Counted from the first letter of the stretch, positions 1 through 7,913 are shown. The stretch is 32,175 nucleotides of DNA from Gammaproteobacteria bacterium (GCA_009840525.1 VXNP01000015.1:1-32175), one strand, 5' to 3'. The notes: generated by a model from the sequence alone, not told the origin. A program made the numbers and translations.

Positions 1-398
1 ATCACGCAGTCGGCCCCCTCCGGGACCGGGCTTCCGGTCATGATGCGCACCGCCTCGCCCGCCCCCACCACCACCCCGCCCACCTCGCCCGCGTGCAGAG
101 CGGCGGTGACGCGCAGGACGCGGGGGGCGTCCGGAGTGGCCCCCGCGATGGAGTCTCCCTGCACCGCGTAGCCGTCCATGGCGGAGTTGTCCCAGGGGGG
201 CAGGGTGACCGGGCTCTCGACCGGCCGCGCCAGTGCCATGCCCCTGGCCGCCTCGATCGGAAGCAGAAGCGCCGGAAGCGCGCGCGCGCGCTTCATCACC
301 CGCGCCAGCGCCTCGGTGCAGGAGAGCCAGTCGGCGGGACGGGACTCGAATCGCGTCGCCGGAGTCCGATCCCCCCGGGCGCCCGGCCCGTCACCCAT
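1..398 (-). CDS. moeA: Molybdopterin molybdenumtransferase MoeA, N-terminal part (partial, runs off left edge)
   Basis: I translated the minus strand from the ATG at 398-396; the frame stays open to base 1. The product inserts molybdate into adenylated molybdopterin in the last step of molybdenum cofactor synthesis in the cytoplasm. About 132 residues are visible, roughly the first third of a normal MoeA of about 400. Family hallmarks are present: PPWDNSAMDGYAV around residues 65-77 and RIMTGSPVPEGADCV at the very edge of the window. The start lies 13 bases after the stop of the upstream outer-membrane gene on the same strand, so the two may be cotranscribed, though no functional link is obvious. 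The C-terminal MoaB-like catalytic domain lies outside the window. The ATG is the only good start after an upstream in-frame region that belongs to the other gene. Confidence 0.9.
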   Translation of the reverse strand, partial: MGDGPGARGDRTPATRFESRPADWLSCTEALARVMKRARALPALLLPIEAARGMALARPVESPVTLPPWDNSAMDGYAVQGDSIAGATPDAPRVLRVTAALHAGEVGGVVVGAGEAVRIMTGSPVPEGADCV

Positions 399-411
399 CA
401 GTCGGCCACCG

Positions 412-1194
412 TTAGAACCGCCAGGCGATCCCGACGGAGAGACCTCGCCCCACCGCCCAGAAACCGTCGTCGGGGATGGCGGGTTCGTCGGAGCCCTCGG
501 GTGGCGGCAGGAGCCGTCGGTCGGTGCGCAGGAAGCCGCGGGGCGTGTTGACCTTCCAGTAGGTTACGATGCCCTCTGCGCGCACCGAGATGCGATCGAC
601 GGGAAACAACTTGATCCCCGCGCCGAAGCTCCCCAGAAAGGAGGGACCGAACGAGAAGCGGTCGTCCTCCTCGAGCACCATGTCGATGTCCTGGTCTGGC
701 GCCAGGTCCAGGGCGATGCCCCCGCCCGCGAACAGGTGGGGCGCGAGCCGATACCAGGTCCGTGGGCCCGTGAGGGTGAACTGGAGGCGCACATCCGCCG
801 TTCCCATGGTCACGTCCGCTTCCCCGATCTTGCGGTCCCCCTCGTCCCGCCGCGGATCGATGACGTCCCGGGTCGTCGGCAGGTACCCGAGGTTCCCCTG
901 CAGGGAGAACGGTCCGCCGACGCGTATCTGATAGTACGAGCCCATGATCCGCCCGCCCTTGGGTCCGAACCCGAAGATCCCCGCCCGGGGCTCCACCGTA
1001 AACATGGCCGCGCCCGCCTCCTGCGCCGTCTCGATGAAGCGGTAGGCGGAGGGAATCCGCTGTGCGGACAGGTGCGCCGGCCGGGTCCCGGGGGTCAACG
1101 TCCCGACGAGGACGAGCGTGGGGAGGAGGAGTCGCCGGCTTTGCCAGACGGCAGGCGATCCCCGAGATTCCCCGCGTGTGTGCATCCGAAACAT
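412..1194 (-). CDS. Outer-membrane beta-barrel protein with signal peptide
   Basis: A 260-residue protein with a long N-terminal extension (RRLLLPTLVLVGTL hydrophobic core around residues 20-35, likely cleavage after LSAQ near residue 45). The rest has alternating short hydrophobic and polar strands, for example GSYYQIRVGGPFSLQGNLGYL and FGPSFLGSFGAGIKLF. It ends in ...VGIAWRF, the C-terminal aromatic residue expected of Bam-inserted barrels. The estimated barrel has about 8 strands, like small OmpA/OmpW-type porin-fold proteins. No specific ligand can be assigned. The gene starts 35 bases from the divergent M24 peptidase gene and ends 13 bases before moeA. ATG at 1194 is the longest reasonable start; ATG at 1185 would shorten the n-region without changing the mature protein. 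Confidence 0.75.
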   Translation of the reverse strand: MFRMHTRGESRGSPAVWQSRRLLLPTLVLVGTLTPGTRPAHLSAQRIPSAYRFIETAQEAGAAMFTVEPRAGIFGFGPKGGRIMGSYYQIRVGGPFSLQGNLGYLPTTRDVIDPRRDEGDRKIGEADVTMGTADVRLQFTLTGPRTWYRLAPHLFAGGGIALDLAPDQDIDMVLEEDDRFSFGPSFLGSFGAGIKLFPVDRISVRAEGIVTYWKVNTPRGFLRTDRRLLPPPEGSDEPAIPDDGFWAVGRGLSVGIAWRF

Positions 1195-1229
1195 GTCCTT
1201 GAGACTTCGCCCCCTTCAGGAACGTTGCC

Positions 1230-2657
1230 ATGAGCGTGACCGAAGATACCCAATCGGCCCGTCCGTCTCTACACTCGCCGCCTCCGGCGCCGGACGGGCG
1301 CCGTTCCGTATCTTCCCGACGGTCTGCTGCGCGGTCCTCAACCCGCGGGCTGATTCTCGCCGCCGCTCTGCTGGCAGCCAGCTTCACCGTCCCACCCCCC
1401 GCGGAAGGGCAGGAGTCGCGCCGCCGCTGGGAGCGCATGTGCCAGATTCGTGCCGAGAAGTTCGACCTGGTCCTCCCCAAGGCCATGCAGGACAACGATC
1501 TCGACATGTGGATCGTGGTGATGCGCGAGGGATTGCTGGATCCGCTGTGGGATGCGCTGGGCCGGGGCTACGTGGGCGACTGGGCCTACTACGTGTTCAC
1601 CAACCCGGGCGACGGCGGGCGCGTCGAGCGCGCGGCGCTGGGCGTGAGCGGCTACATGCTCCAGCAGTGCGGCGTCTACGACCGCTTTGCCCCGGCGGCC
1701 GCGCTCGCCGGATTCGTCACCGAGCGCGACCCCGGCCGCATCGGCGTGAACATCGCCCCCGCCATCGGAGGCGCCGACGGGCTCTCGCACAGCTCCTACC
1801 TGCACCTGAAGGAGACGCTGGGCCCCGTCTACGGCGAACGCCTGGTTTCCGCCGAGCGCTTCGTGTCGGACTTCCGGGCCACCCGCACGGCCATGGAGAT
1901 CGCCACCTTCGCCGAGGCCGGCGAGATCAGCCGCGAGATCGCCGAGCGGGCATTCTCCAACGAGGTCATCGAGCCGGGCGTGACGGCGCTCGAGGACGTG
2001 GCCTGGTGGATGTGGGACCGGCTGCTCGAGCGGGGCCTCGAATCGTCGTTCGACATGCCCTCCATCTACATCACCGGCCCGCTGGGAATCGAGTCCACCT
2101 CCTCGGCGCGCATCATCCAGCGGGGCGATCTGCTCATGATCGACTGGGGCGTGGGCTACCTCGACTTCTACACCGACATGAAGCGCATCGCGTACGTGTT
2201 GCGGGAGGGCGAGATCCGGGCACCGCCGGGACTCCAGCTCGCCTTCGACCGGGCGGTGGAGGTGCGCGACGTGATGAAGGCCTCCATCAAGCCCGCAGCC
2301 ACCGCCCGGGAGGCGCTGGACGCCACCTGGGCCGCCATCGAGGCCGCAGGCTTCAACCGCATCGAGTTCAACCAGCCCACCGCCGATCCGGCAGTCACCG
2401 ATGTCGTCATCGGTCCGCACTCGGTTGGGAACTGGGGCCACGGCATCGGCCCCTCGCTGGCCTTCTTCAACCCGACCCAGCTCACCTACGAGCTGCGCCC
2501 GGGCACCCTCATCTCCGTCGAGCTGTTTGCCTACACGGCCAACCCGGAGTGGGACAACGCCAAGGTGCGCATCCCGCTGGAGGACGACGCCGTGGTGACG
2601 GAGCGCGGCGTAGAGTGGCTCTATCCCGTAAACAACCGGATTCTGCTCGTGAGATAG
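1230..2657 (+). CDS. Exported M24-family metallopeptidase (Xaa-Pro aminopeptidase-like)
   Basis: 475 residues. After a long Arg/Ser/Pro-rich n-region there is a hydrophobic stretch LILAAALLAASF (about residues 41-52) and a likely cleavage after AEGQ, so the enzyme is probably periplasmic. The C-terminal half is the pita-bread M24 fold. The five metal ligands can be placed: D305 (MIDWG), D316 (YTDMKR), H404 (GHGIG), E431 (SVELF) and E451 (IPLEDD). This supports a catalytically active dinuclear metal aminopeptidase that removes an N-terminal residue before proline, or a related amidohydrolase. The N-terminal domain (residues 60-210) is the creatinase-N-like domain. AGGAA lies 8 bases before the ATG. 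An FAD oxidoreductase follows after 15 bases, suggesting an operon. Exact substrate unknown. Confidence 0.85.
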   Translation: MSVTEDTQSARPSLHSPPPAPDGRRSVSSRRSAARSSTRGLILAAALLAASFTVPPPAEGQESRRRWERMCQIRAEKFDLVLPKAMQDNDLDMWIVVMREGLLDPLWDALGRGYVGDWAYYVFTNPGDGGRVERAALGVSGYMLQQCGVYDRFAPAAALAGFVTERDPGRIGVNIAPAIGGADGLSHSSYLHLKETLGPVYGERLVSAERFVSDFRATRTAMEIATFAEAGEISREIAERAFSNEVIEPGVTALEDVAWWMWDRLLERGLESSFDMPSIYITGPLGIESTSSARIIQRGDLLMIDWGVGYLDFYTDMKRIAYVLREGEIRAPPGLQLAFDRAVEVRDVMKASIKPAATAREALDATWAAIEAAGFNRIEFNQPTADPAVTDVVIGPHSVGNWGHGIGPSLAFFNPTQLTYELRPGTLISVELFAYTANPEWDNAKVRIPLEDDAVVTERGVEWLYPVNNRILLVR

Positions 2658-2672
2658 GCCCGCCGAGGGGCC

Positions 2673-3992
2673 ATGACCGCCAAGTACGTCATCATCGGGG
2701 CCGGCATCCACGGCCTCTCCACCGCCTGGCACCTGGCCCGGGAACTCCGGGCGTCCCGGCGCGGCGACGGGCGCGACATCGTCGTCATCGACAAGACCGG
2801 CGTCGGCGCGGGAGCCTCGGGCATCGCCTGCGGGGTCATACGCAACAACTACTTCCAGCCAGCCATGCGCGAGCTGATGGCGCACTCGGTGGCCGTCTGG
2901 GAGAGCGATCCGGAGGGGTTCTCCTACCACCCCGTGGGCTATCTGCAGATCAGCCACGAAGCCATGCGCGACGACGTCGCCTCGATCCACGAGCAGCAGC
3001 GGGCCATCGGGTACGAATCGACCTTCGTGGAGGGCGCCGGAGCATCCCGCACCTACATGCGGGCCATCTTCGACGACTGGCAGGCCGGGGGCATCACCAG
3101 CGTGCTGCACGAGCACCGGGGCGGCTACGCCAACAACATGGCTTCCCTGGAGGGCTTGCGGGCGCGTGTGGAGGCCGAGGACGTCCGGCTCGTCTTCGGG
3201 GTCCGGAACGAGGGCTTCGCGCGCGATGCGTCGGGCGCGGTCACCGCGGTGATCACGGATCGGGGGGACATTGGCTGCGAGCAGGTGGTGGTGGCCACGG
3301 GCCCGTGGGTCCGGAGGCAGTGGGCGATGCTCGATCTCCCGGACGCCACTGCTGTCCGGGATGCCGGCGGCAAGCTCCATCAGGTGCCCACCTGGACGTA
3401 CTGGGCACTTCAGGAAGGCACGCTCAAGGTCGATCCCGGCTTCCTGGTGGACAACCGCGGCAACATGCCGCCGGTCGTGCACGTCGACACCGACGAGCCC
3501 CTTTTCGACGAAGACGGGCCGGTGACCGAGCGTTCCTGGGGCATCTACTACAAACCGGACTTCCACTTCGGTGGGGTGCAGGGCGGAACCATGCCGCGCA
3601 GGGTCGCCAGGCCCGACCGCGAGGTCGCAATCGATCCCTACGGGCCCGCGTCCCCCGACTTCGTCGTCGGCGAGCACTTCCAGCGTGCCTGGACCGCGGC
3701 GCTGGCCTTCTGCCAGAAGCGATTCGAGGGGAGACGCCACCTGATCGGACGGGAGCCCTCCGGGGGCATCGGAAGCTTCACGCCGGACAGCTTTCCCGTG
3801 TTCGACACCTTCGCCGACAACGTCTATTTCATCGCCGACTCGAACCACGGCTACAAGATGATCGGCGTGGGCGCCCTGGTGGCGAAGGAGTTGACGGGAC
3901 GGCCGCAAGAGCTGCTCGAGCCCTTCCGCTACAGCCGCTACGCCGAAGGCCGGCTCCACCCGGTTAGCAACTCGCCCTTCCCCTGGAGTTGA
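2673..3992 (+). CDS. FAD-dependent oxidoreductase, DAO / sarcosine oxidase beta-subunit type
   Basis: 439 residues, cytoplasmic, no signal peptide. The N-terminus carries the Rossmann FAD motif VIIGAGIHGLS (residues 6-16), followed by VVIDKTGVGAGASG, the adenine-ribose acidic position and the GASG loop typical of the glycine/sarcosine oxidase family. A second family signature lies at the C-terminus: GGIGSFTPDSFPVFD and FIADSNHGYKMIGVGALVAKEL. Such enzymes oxidise secondary or primary amines, commonly sarcosine, glycine betaine products or proline-like compounds. The substrate here cannot be read from the sequence. It follows the M24 peptidase gene by 15 bases with GAGGGG just before the ATG, so the two are probably cotranscribed. 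It converges on the GltS gene, 16 bases away. Confidence 0.85.
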   Translation: MTAKYVIIGAGIHGLSTAWHLARELRASRRGDGRDIVVIDKTGVGAGASGIACGVIRNNYFQPAMRELMAHSVAVWESDPEGFSYHPVGYLQISHEAMRDDVASIHEQQRAIGYESTFVEGAGASRTYMRAIFDDWQAGGITSVLHEHRGGYANNMASLEGLRARVEAEDVRLVFGVRNEGFARDASGAVTAVITDRGDIGCEQVVVATGPWVRRQWAMLDLPDATAVRDAGGKLHQVPTWTYWALQEGTLKVDPGFLVDNRGNMPPVVHVDTDEPLFDEDGPVTERSWGIYYKPDFHFGGVQGGTMPRRVARPDREVAIDPYGPASPDFVVGEHFQRAWTAALAFCQKRFEGRRHLIGREPSGGIGSFTPDSFPVFDTFADNVYFIADSNHGYKMIGVGALVAKELTGRPQELLEPFRYSRYAEGRLHPVSNSPFPWS

Positions 3993-4008
3993 GCGGCGGC
4001 GGCTCGCG

Positions 4009-5379
4009 TCACCGGGACTCTCCTGCCCGCCGCGCCACCGGATCGGCAGGGAAGAACCCGACCGTCTTCCAGGAGACCACCAGAAGTCCCGCGGCCACGC
4101 CTGTGAGCAGCAATCCCGGCTGCCAGACCGCCCCGCCGGCAACCCACAGCGGCAGGGTCGAAAGCACCACGATTTCGACCATTGCGATCGGCAGGTATGC
4201 CAGCCCGTAGTCGTCCAGCGTCTTCGACTTCATCCGGGGGTCCACCACCCGCAGCAGCGCGATCCCCATGGCCACCACCCCGGTAGTCCAGCCGAAGGTG
4301 AAGATCCCCCGTTCGAACCAGTAGTTATGGAAGGTCCGGCGGGCGATCCACCAGGTGATGAGGGCTGCGTGGGTGAAGCCGAAGGCGGACATGACCAGGA
4401 TGGGCGCCGCGTAGTCGGCCACAATGGTCAGCGGGATCGACGCCACCCCGAAGGCGACCAGGAAGTCCGAGATCGACGATCCGAGGCGTCCCATCGTCTG
4501 CCGGTCCACGTGCCGGCCGACGCCCACGCCGTCCAGCAGCTTCTGGAGCAGGGCACCGCAGATCACCGCCAGCGCGAACATGGGGAGGGCCGTGAACTGG
4601 CCTCCCGCCGACCGGAGCGCCCAACTGACGGCGTGCGCGGCCCCGTACGCGAGAAGCACGAGCCCCAGATGCCACGAGAGAGTCTCGAGGGCCAGGGGGC
4701 TTACCGTCTCCCGGCCGACGTGCCTGGCGCCGGCCGGGTCGATCAGCCCGCGGCGCAGGTCGGCGGGAAGCTCGCGCGGGGTGGCGACGAGACGCGTCCA
4801 GCCCGACCGCGTGGCGAGGTTGATCGCCGCGACGCCCCCCAGCACGGCCGCCAGCAGGCCGATGGTGGCGAAGGTATACCCGATGGCCATGGCGTTCTCG
4901 TGGCCCAGGCCGGCGAGAATGGATCCGACGGCGGTTGCGGTTCCGTGTCCCCCGGCGAAGCCCGAGGGGAGCATCAGCGCGAAGGGTCCGCCCACTTCCG
5001 GGAAGAGGGGAATGAGGACGGCGCCGGCGAACAGGAGCGCGAGGCCGAACTGGCCGATCCAGGCCGACAGGTTGTAGAAGAAGGTGTCTCCCGCGCTGCG
5101 GATCATCGTCGCGAGGCCCGGTCCGCCCGCCCGCGAGCCCATGAACAGGGTGGCGAACAGGAGGATCACGAGCTCGCCCGGGTAGCGCCGCATCACCGGG
5201 GCCCCGCCCTCGTCGCGCGCGAAGGGGATGAGGTCGAGTCCCTCCGGGCCCGCCGCCAGTCCGATCAGCCCCGCGAGGATCGGCGTCGGCAGGAGGATCG
5301 CCTGGAAGAGCCGGATCCGGGAGCGCAGCAGGTGGGCGACCACCAGCAGGCCGGAGATCAGCGCGAAATCCAGAAACAT
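4009..5379 (-). CDS. GltS-type sodium/glutamate symporter (ESS family)
   Basis: 456 residues from ATG 5379, a polytopic inner-membrane protein with about 10-12 hydrophobic segments. It starts MFLDFALISGLLVVAHLLR. The conserved GltS loop PSGFAGGHGTATAVG is present around residues 130-145, and a second similar half follows (DFLVAFGVASIPLTIVADYAAP), matching the inverted-repeat architecture of GltS. These carriers import glutamate with Na+. The specificity here could be another dicarboxylate or amino acid, since divergent family members are common in this kind of genome. The frame is open upstream to 5610, but that part is low in membrane character and crosses the divergent promoter region, so I chose the internal ATG. 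The gene converges on the oxidoreductase gene. Confidence 0.8.
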   Translation of the reverse strand: MFLDFALISGLLVVAHLLRSRIRLFQAILLPTPILAGLIGLAAGPEGLDLIPFARDEGGAPVMRRYPGELVILLFATLFMGSRAGGPGLATMIRSAGDTFFYNLSAWIGQFGLALLFAGAVLIPLFPEVGGPFALMLPSGFAGGHGTATAVGSILAGLGHENAMAIGYTFATIGLLAAVLGGVAAINLATRSGWTRLVATPRELPADLRRGLIDPAGARHVGRETVSPLALETLSWHLGLVLLAYGAAHAVSWALRSAGGQFTALPMFALAVICGALLQKLLDGVGVGRHVDRQTMGRLGSSISDFLVAFGVASIPLTIVADYAAPILVMSAFGFTHAALITWWIARRTFHNYWFERGIFTFGWTTGVVAMGIALLRVVDPRMKSKTLDDYGLAYLPIAMVEIVVLSTLPLWVAGGAVWQPGLLLTGVAAGLLVVSWKTVGFFPADPVARRAGESR

Positions 5380-5420
5380 GGGTCGTGCCTGGTAGTGGGG
5401 GGTGGCCCGCCCGGGTGGAC

Positions 5421-5480
5421 CGATTGTGTGAATCGACCGGGCCCGGGGCGGCGTTGGGCTCCCTGGGAGCGTGTTATATT
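5421..5480 (+). promoter_or_regulatory. Divergent control region: three inverted repeats and a candidate promoter
   Basis: Between the GltS gene and the zinc-ribbon gene there are three perfect inverted repeats in 50 bases: CGATT-N5-AATCG (5421-5435), CCGGGCCCGG (5437-5446) and GCTCCC-T-GGGAGC (5458-5470). A TATATT -10-like hexamer follows at 5475-5480 with a weak TTGGGC at 5454-5459 (15-base spacer). The last palindrome falls between the two promoter elements, where a repressor would act. The repeats are seen directly; the promoter and operator roles are inferred. Confidence 0.4.
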
Positions 5481-5603
5481 CGAGCGCGCAGCCGTCGCTG
5501 TCGAGCTTCCGCGCCGTGTGGGCGCACGTTCCGGTCGGACTGCGCGAATCCGTTCCAGTCGAATCGTCGTACGGCACTGCCGGATTCACCAGCCCGAGGA
5601 CGC

Positions 5604-6452
5604 ATGGCAAAACCCCTCCGCTGTACCACCTGCGGCGCCGCCCTGGAGACCCCGGCGCGACGATGTACGACGTGCGGCGCGGAGAATCCCGCCGGCCGCC
5701 CGCTGACCTGGGCGAAGACCTGTCCCCGGTGCCGGCACCAGGGCTACGGGGACCACTATTTCTCGAAGCCGCAGCACATCGCCCTCCTGGTGGTCCTCGG
5801 CCTGGCCACGTCCGGAATCGGGGCGCTGATCTACTGGCTCATGCGGTTCCAGCACCGGCTCTGTCCGCGCTGTGGCCTGAACTGGAGACACGCTTCCTAC
5901 CGCGCGATCGCGAGTCCGGACGCGGGCCCGGGGATCCAACCCGGTGACGAAGCCCTCGCCCACTATGCGGATCCATCGGCTCCAGTCATGTACGCGCCCC
6001 CCGAAGATCGTTCGGCGCAGGGCTGGATCCGGATCGGTGGTGGTGCGTTGCTGGGCTTCATCGGTGCAGGCTGGCTGTCGGGGGGCGCCACGGTCCTCGG
6101 CATGGGTGCCCCCGGCCTGGCTGTCATGACGCTGGTGATGCTCGCCGGCGGAGCCACCGCAGTCGCCGGCGGGGCGGCGCTGATCTGGTCGGGAATCAAG
6201 AGATTGCGCTGGCGCAGGGGATCCCCCCGTCAACTCCAGCGCGGCATCCTCCGGCTGGCCAGTCAGCACGGGGGACGCCTGACTGCGAGCGAAGTCGCGG
6301 CGTACATGGATCTGTCGCCCGACGCCGCCAAGAAGCTCCTCGACGGAATGGAGCTCGAGGACAGCCAGCGGGTGTGCTCGGATGTGACGGATGAAGGGGT
6401 TATCGTATACGAGTTCCCGGAGTTGCGGCCCAGGCCGGACCGGGGACCATAG
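5604..6452 (+). CDS. Zinc-ribbon membrane protein with C-terminal winged-helix-like domain
   Basis: 282 residues from ATG 5604. The N-terminus has CTTCG...CTTCG (residues 8-30), a double-CxxC zinc ribbon. A CPRC pair follows near residue 40 and an LCPRC pair near residue 87, flanking one membrane segment (IALLVVLGLATSGIGALIYWLM, about residues 58-79). Two further membrane segments lie around residues 144-195. The last 70 residues (QLQRGILRLASQHGGRLTASEVAAYMDLSPDAAKKLL...) resemble a small winged-helix module in which a helix-turn-helix is followed by a beta-wing ending in VIVYEFPEL. The combination suggests a membrane-anchored sensor or regulator, but no target is known. The upstream open frame to 5385 is unlikely to be translated because it crosses the promoter region. 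A small basic protein gene follows after 29 bases. Confidence 0.65.
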   Translation: MAKPLRCTTCGAALETPARRCTTCGAENPAGRPLTWAKTCPRCRHQGYGDHYFSKPQHIALLVVLGLATSGIGALIYWLMRFQHRLCPRCGLNWRHASYRAIASPDAGPGIQPGDEALAHYADPSAPVMYAPPEDRSAQGWIRIGGGALLGFIGAGWLSGGATVLGMGAPGLAVMTLVMLAGGATAVAGGAALIWSGIKRLRWRRGSPRQLQRGILRLASQHGGRLTASEVAAYMDLSPDAAKKLLDGMELEDSQRVCSDVTDEGVIVYEFPELRPRPDRGP

Positions 6453-6481
6453 GGCATCGACCGACGGGAGAGCGGCGAGAC

Positions 6482-6736
6482 ATGAGGACGTTCCAGGACG
6501 AAAGCGGACGAACGTGGATTGCGACCGTGCGGGAGCGGCCGGGACACGACTACAAGGGCCGCTACTCGTTCGTGTTCACGCCCGAAGGCCAGGAGGGCAA
6601 GCCGATCGAGCTGGCGGACGTACGCTGGAACTCGCTCAAGACGGCGCAGCGGACGCTCGCAACCACCTCCGGCGTGGAGTTGCGCCGGCGTCTGCGTTCG
6701 GCCCGGGGCCGGGCTTCCTCGCGCGGCTTCCGTTAG
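6482..6736 (+). CDS. Small basic conserved-type protein, unknown function
   Basis: 84 residues, no signal peptide or membrane segment. The N-terminal part alternates like a small beta-sheet (MRTFQDESGRTWIATVRERPGHDYKG...), followed by LADVRWNSLKTAQRTLATTSGVELRRRL and a strongly basic Arg/Ser tail. Codon use and GC match the flanking genes, and it follows the zinc-ribbon gene by only 29 bases, which supports a real gene in the same transcript. GGGAGAG lies upstream of the ATG. The basic tail could bind nucleic acid, but this is only a guess. Its stop codon forms one arm of a palindrome shared with the convergent Fur gene. Confidence 0.6.
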   Translation: MRTFQDESGRTWIATVRERPGHDYKGRYSFVFTPEGQEGKPIELADVRWNSLKTAQRTLATTSGVELRRRLRSARGRASSRGFR

Positions 6737-6748
6737 ACGGGGCGTCTA
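6734..6748. terminator. Symmetric hairpin formed by two convergent stop codons
   Basis: TAGACG-GGG-CGTCTA is a perfect 6-bp inverted repeat. Its left TAG is the stop of the small plus-strand gene, and its right CTA is the stop of the minus-strand Fur gene. No T-run follows on either strand, so it is at best a weak bidirectional terminator or a 3'-end stabilising hairpin. Confidence 0.45.
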
Positions 6749-7210
6749 GTCGGGGCGACAGCCGTCGCAGTAGCCCACCACTTCCAGCCGCATCTCGGTG
6801 ACCGCAAAGCCGTCCATCATGACCGGAACGTCCACAACCGACTCCGGCTTGACCGGTCCGGGCACGTCCCTCAGGCGGCCACACTCGAGACAGCGCGCGT
6901 GGTAGTGCGGGTCCATGCGTCCGTCATATCTGGCGGAGCTGTTCCCGCTGGCGAGCTTGCGCGCGAGCCCGCATCCCACGAGCGTCTCCAGGCTTTTGTA
7001 GACGGTTCCCAGGGAGATGCCCGGCAGGTCGGCGCGCACGTTCCGGTACACGTCGTCGGCGGTGGGATGGGTGTCGGTGGCGTGCAGAAACCGGAAGACG
7101 GCGGCGCGCTGGGTGGTGAAGCGCTGGCCGCTCCGGTCCATCGCCTCCCGGAGGAGGGCGTCGCTCTGCTCGGACTGGGTCAACATCGCAAGTGATCTTC
7201 GGTCCGCCAT
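6746..7210 (-). CDS. Fur-family metalloregulator (Fur/PerR/Zur type)
   Basis: 154 residues. The N-terminal winged helix is visible: RSGQRFTTQRAAVFRFLHATDTHPTADDVYRNVRADLPGISLGTVYKSLETLVGCGLARKL. The dimerisation and metal domain follows, with HYHARCLECGRLRDV and a final YCDGC. The two Cys pairs (CLEC and CDGC) form the structural zinc site of the family. The sequence alone does not separate Fur, PerR and Zur; PerR-like is plausible because of the H-x-H segment and the paired CxxC sites. A second possible start is the Met at 7186. The gene converges on the small protein gene and diverges from the unknown gene at 7322. Autoregulation is suggested by a palindrome at its start codon. Confidence 0.85.
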   Translation of the reverse strand: MADRRSLAMLTQSEQSDALLREAMDRSGQRFTTQRAAVFRFLHATDTHPTADDVYRNVRADLPGISLGTVYKSLETLVGCGLARKLASGNSSARYDGRMDPHYHARCLECGRLRDVPGPVKPESVVDVPVMMDGFAVTEMRLEVVGYCDGCRPD

Positions 7211-7265
7211 GGCTGACAGCCAACTGAAACCGGACCTTCAGCACGTATTCCCCTGACCAGCCAAC
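7210..7265 (-). promoter_or_regulatory. Palindrome and direct repeats at the Fur-family gene start
   Basis: TGGCTG-A-CAGCCA is a perfect 13-bp palindrome at 7210-7222, touching the start codon of the Fur-family gene. The motif CTGAC(C)AGCCAAC occurs at 7213-7224 and again at 7253-7265, 41 bases apart. These fit an autoregulatory operator or an mRNA leader structure. They do not resemble the A/T-rich Fur or PerR box, so the role is uncertain. Confidence 0.35.
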
Positions 7266-7321
7266 GTAATGAGCGGGACAAAAATGTGTCAACCGGAACC
7301 GAGCCTCCGGGGAGGAGGATG

Positions 7322-7885
7322 ATGGGTCCCGACGAAGGCCCGCTGCTCACGCTGGAACCGCTGATCGATGCCGTGCGGGAGGGGGTCGAGATGGCCGGCT
7401 GGACGCTCTCCGGGATGCAGAAGACGACCAGCCACCAGTTCGAGGGCCGCTGGACGGGAGAATCCGCGCGCAGCGCCTATCTCTTTTTCCACCAACCTGG
7501 CAGCCGCAATCCGGTGAGCGTGGACGTCTTCCTCGACGAGACCTCGCAGGGGCTCGGCGGCAACCTGACGCTCGCCGTGCGGGGGCCGTCCCTGGAAGAC
7601 CTTGGGGGCTTCACGGAGACGCTCGAGGAGCTGACGCGGGTGGCGAATCGCGAGCTCACCCGGGGGCACAGCACGCCCGTGACGCTGCGCGCGACCGTGC
7701 CGCACCGGAACGCCCGCGCCGCGGACGCCCGCACCGAATGCCGTTTCAGGCTCGTGATCCCCGATGTGGCGATCGATGCGGGGGCGCGCGTTGTACGCAC
7801 GCTGAGCACGGCCACGGTGAAGTCGTTCGAGGCGCTGCTGGCGAGCCGGGTTGTGGCCGACTTTCTCGGGGCCGAAGATTCATGA
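7322..7885 (+). CDS. Protein of unknown function upstream of acetyl-CoA synthetase
   Basis: 187 residues from ATG 7322. I preferred this start because GGAGGAGG (7311-7318) is positioned for the tandem ATGs at 7319 and 7322; the frame is open from a GTG at 7286 that has no clear ribosome site. There is no signal peptide and no membrane segment. The composition is that of a soluble alpha/beta protein: YLFFHQPGSRNPVSVDVFLDETSQGLGGNLTLAVRG resembles beta strands, and there are Arg-rich surfaces near the C-terminus. I do not recognise a family. It is separated from the Fur-family gene by the shared upstream region and from acs by 81 bases. Confidence 0.6.
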   Translation: MGPDEGPLLTLEPLIDAVREGVEMAGWTLSGMQKTTSHQFEGRWTGESARSAYLFFHQPGSRNPVSVDVFLDETSQGLGGNLTLAVRGPSLEDLGGFTETLEELTRVANRELTRGHSTPVTLRATVPHRNARAADARTECRFRLVIPDVAIDAGARVVRTLSTATVKSFEALLASRVVADFLGAEDS

Positions 7886-7913
7886 GCGGCGGACGCCGGG
7901 AACCGAGAAACCC

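Noticed and set aside
1230..3992. Creatinase plus sarcosine oxidase pathway from the M24 protein and the FAD oxidoreductase
   Set aside because: Creatinase lacks the M24 metal ligands, but all five are present here, and the M24 protein has an export signal. The creatine reading is not supported.
1338..4142. 934-residue minus-strand open frame opposite the M24 and FAD genes
   Set aside because: Antisense shadow in high-GC sequence; the plus-strand genes have complete catalytic motifs.
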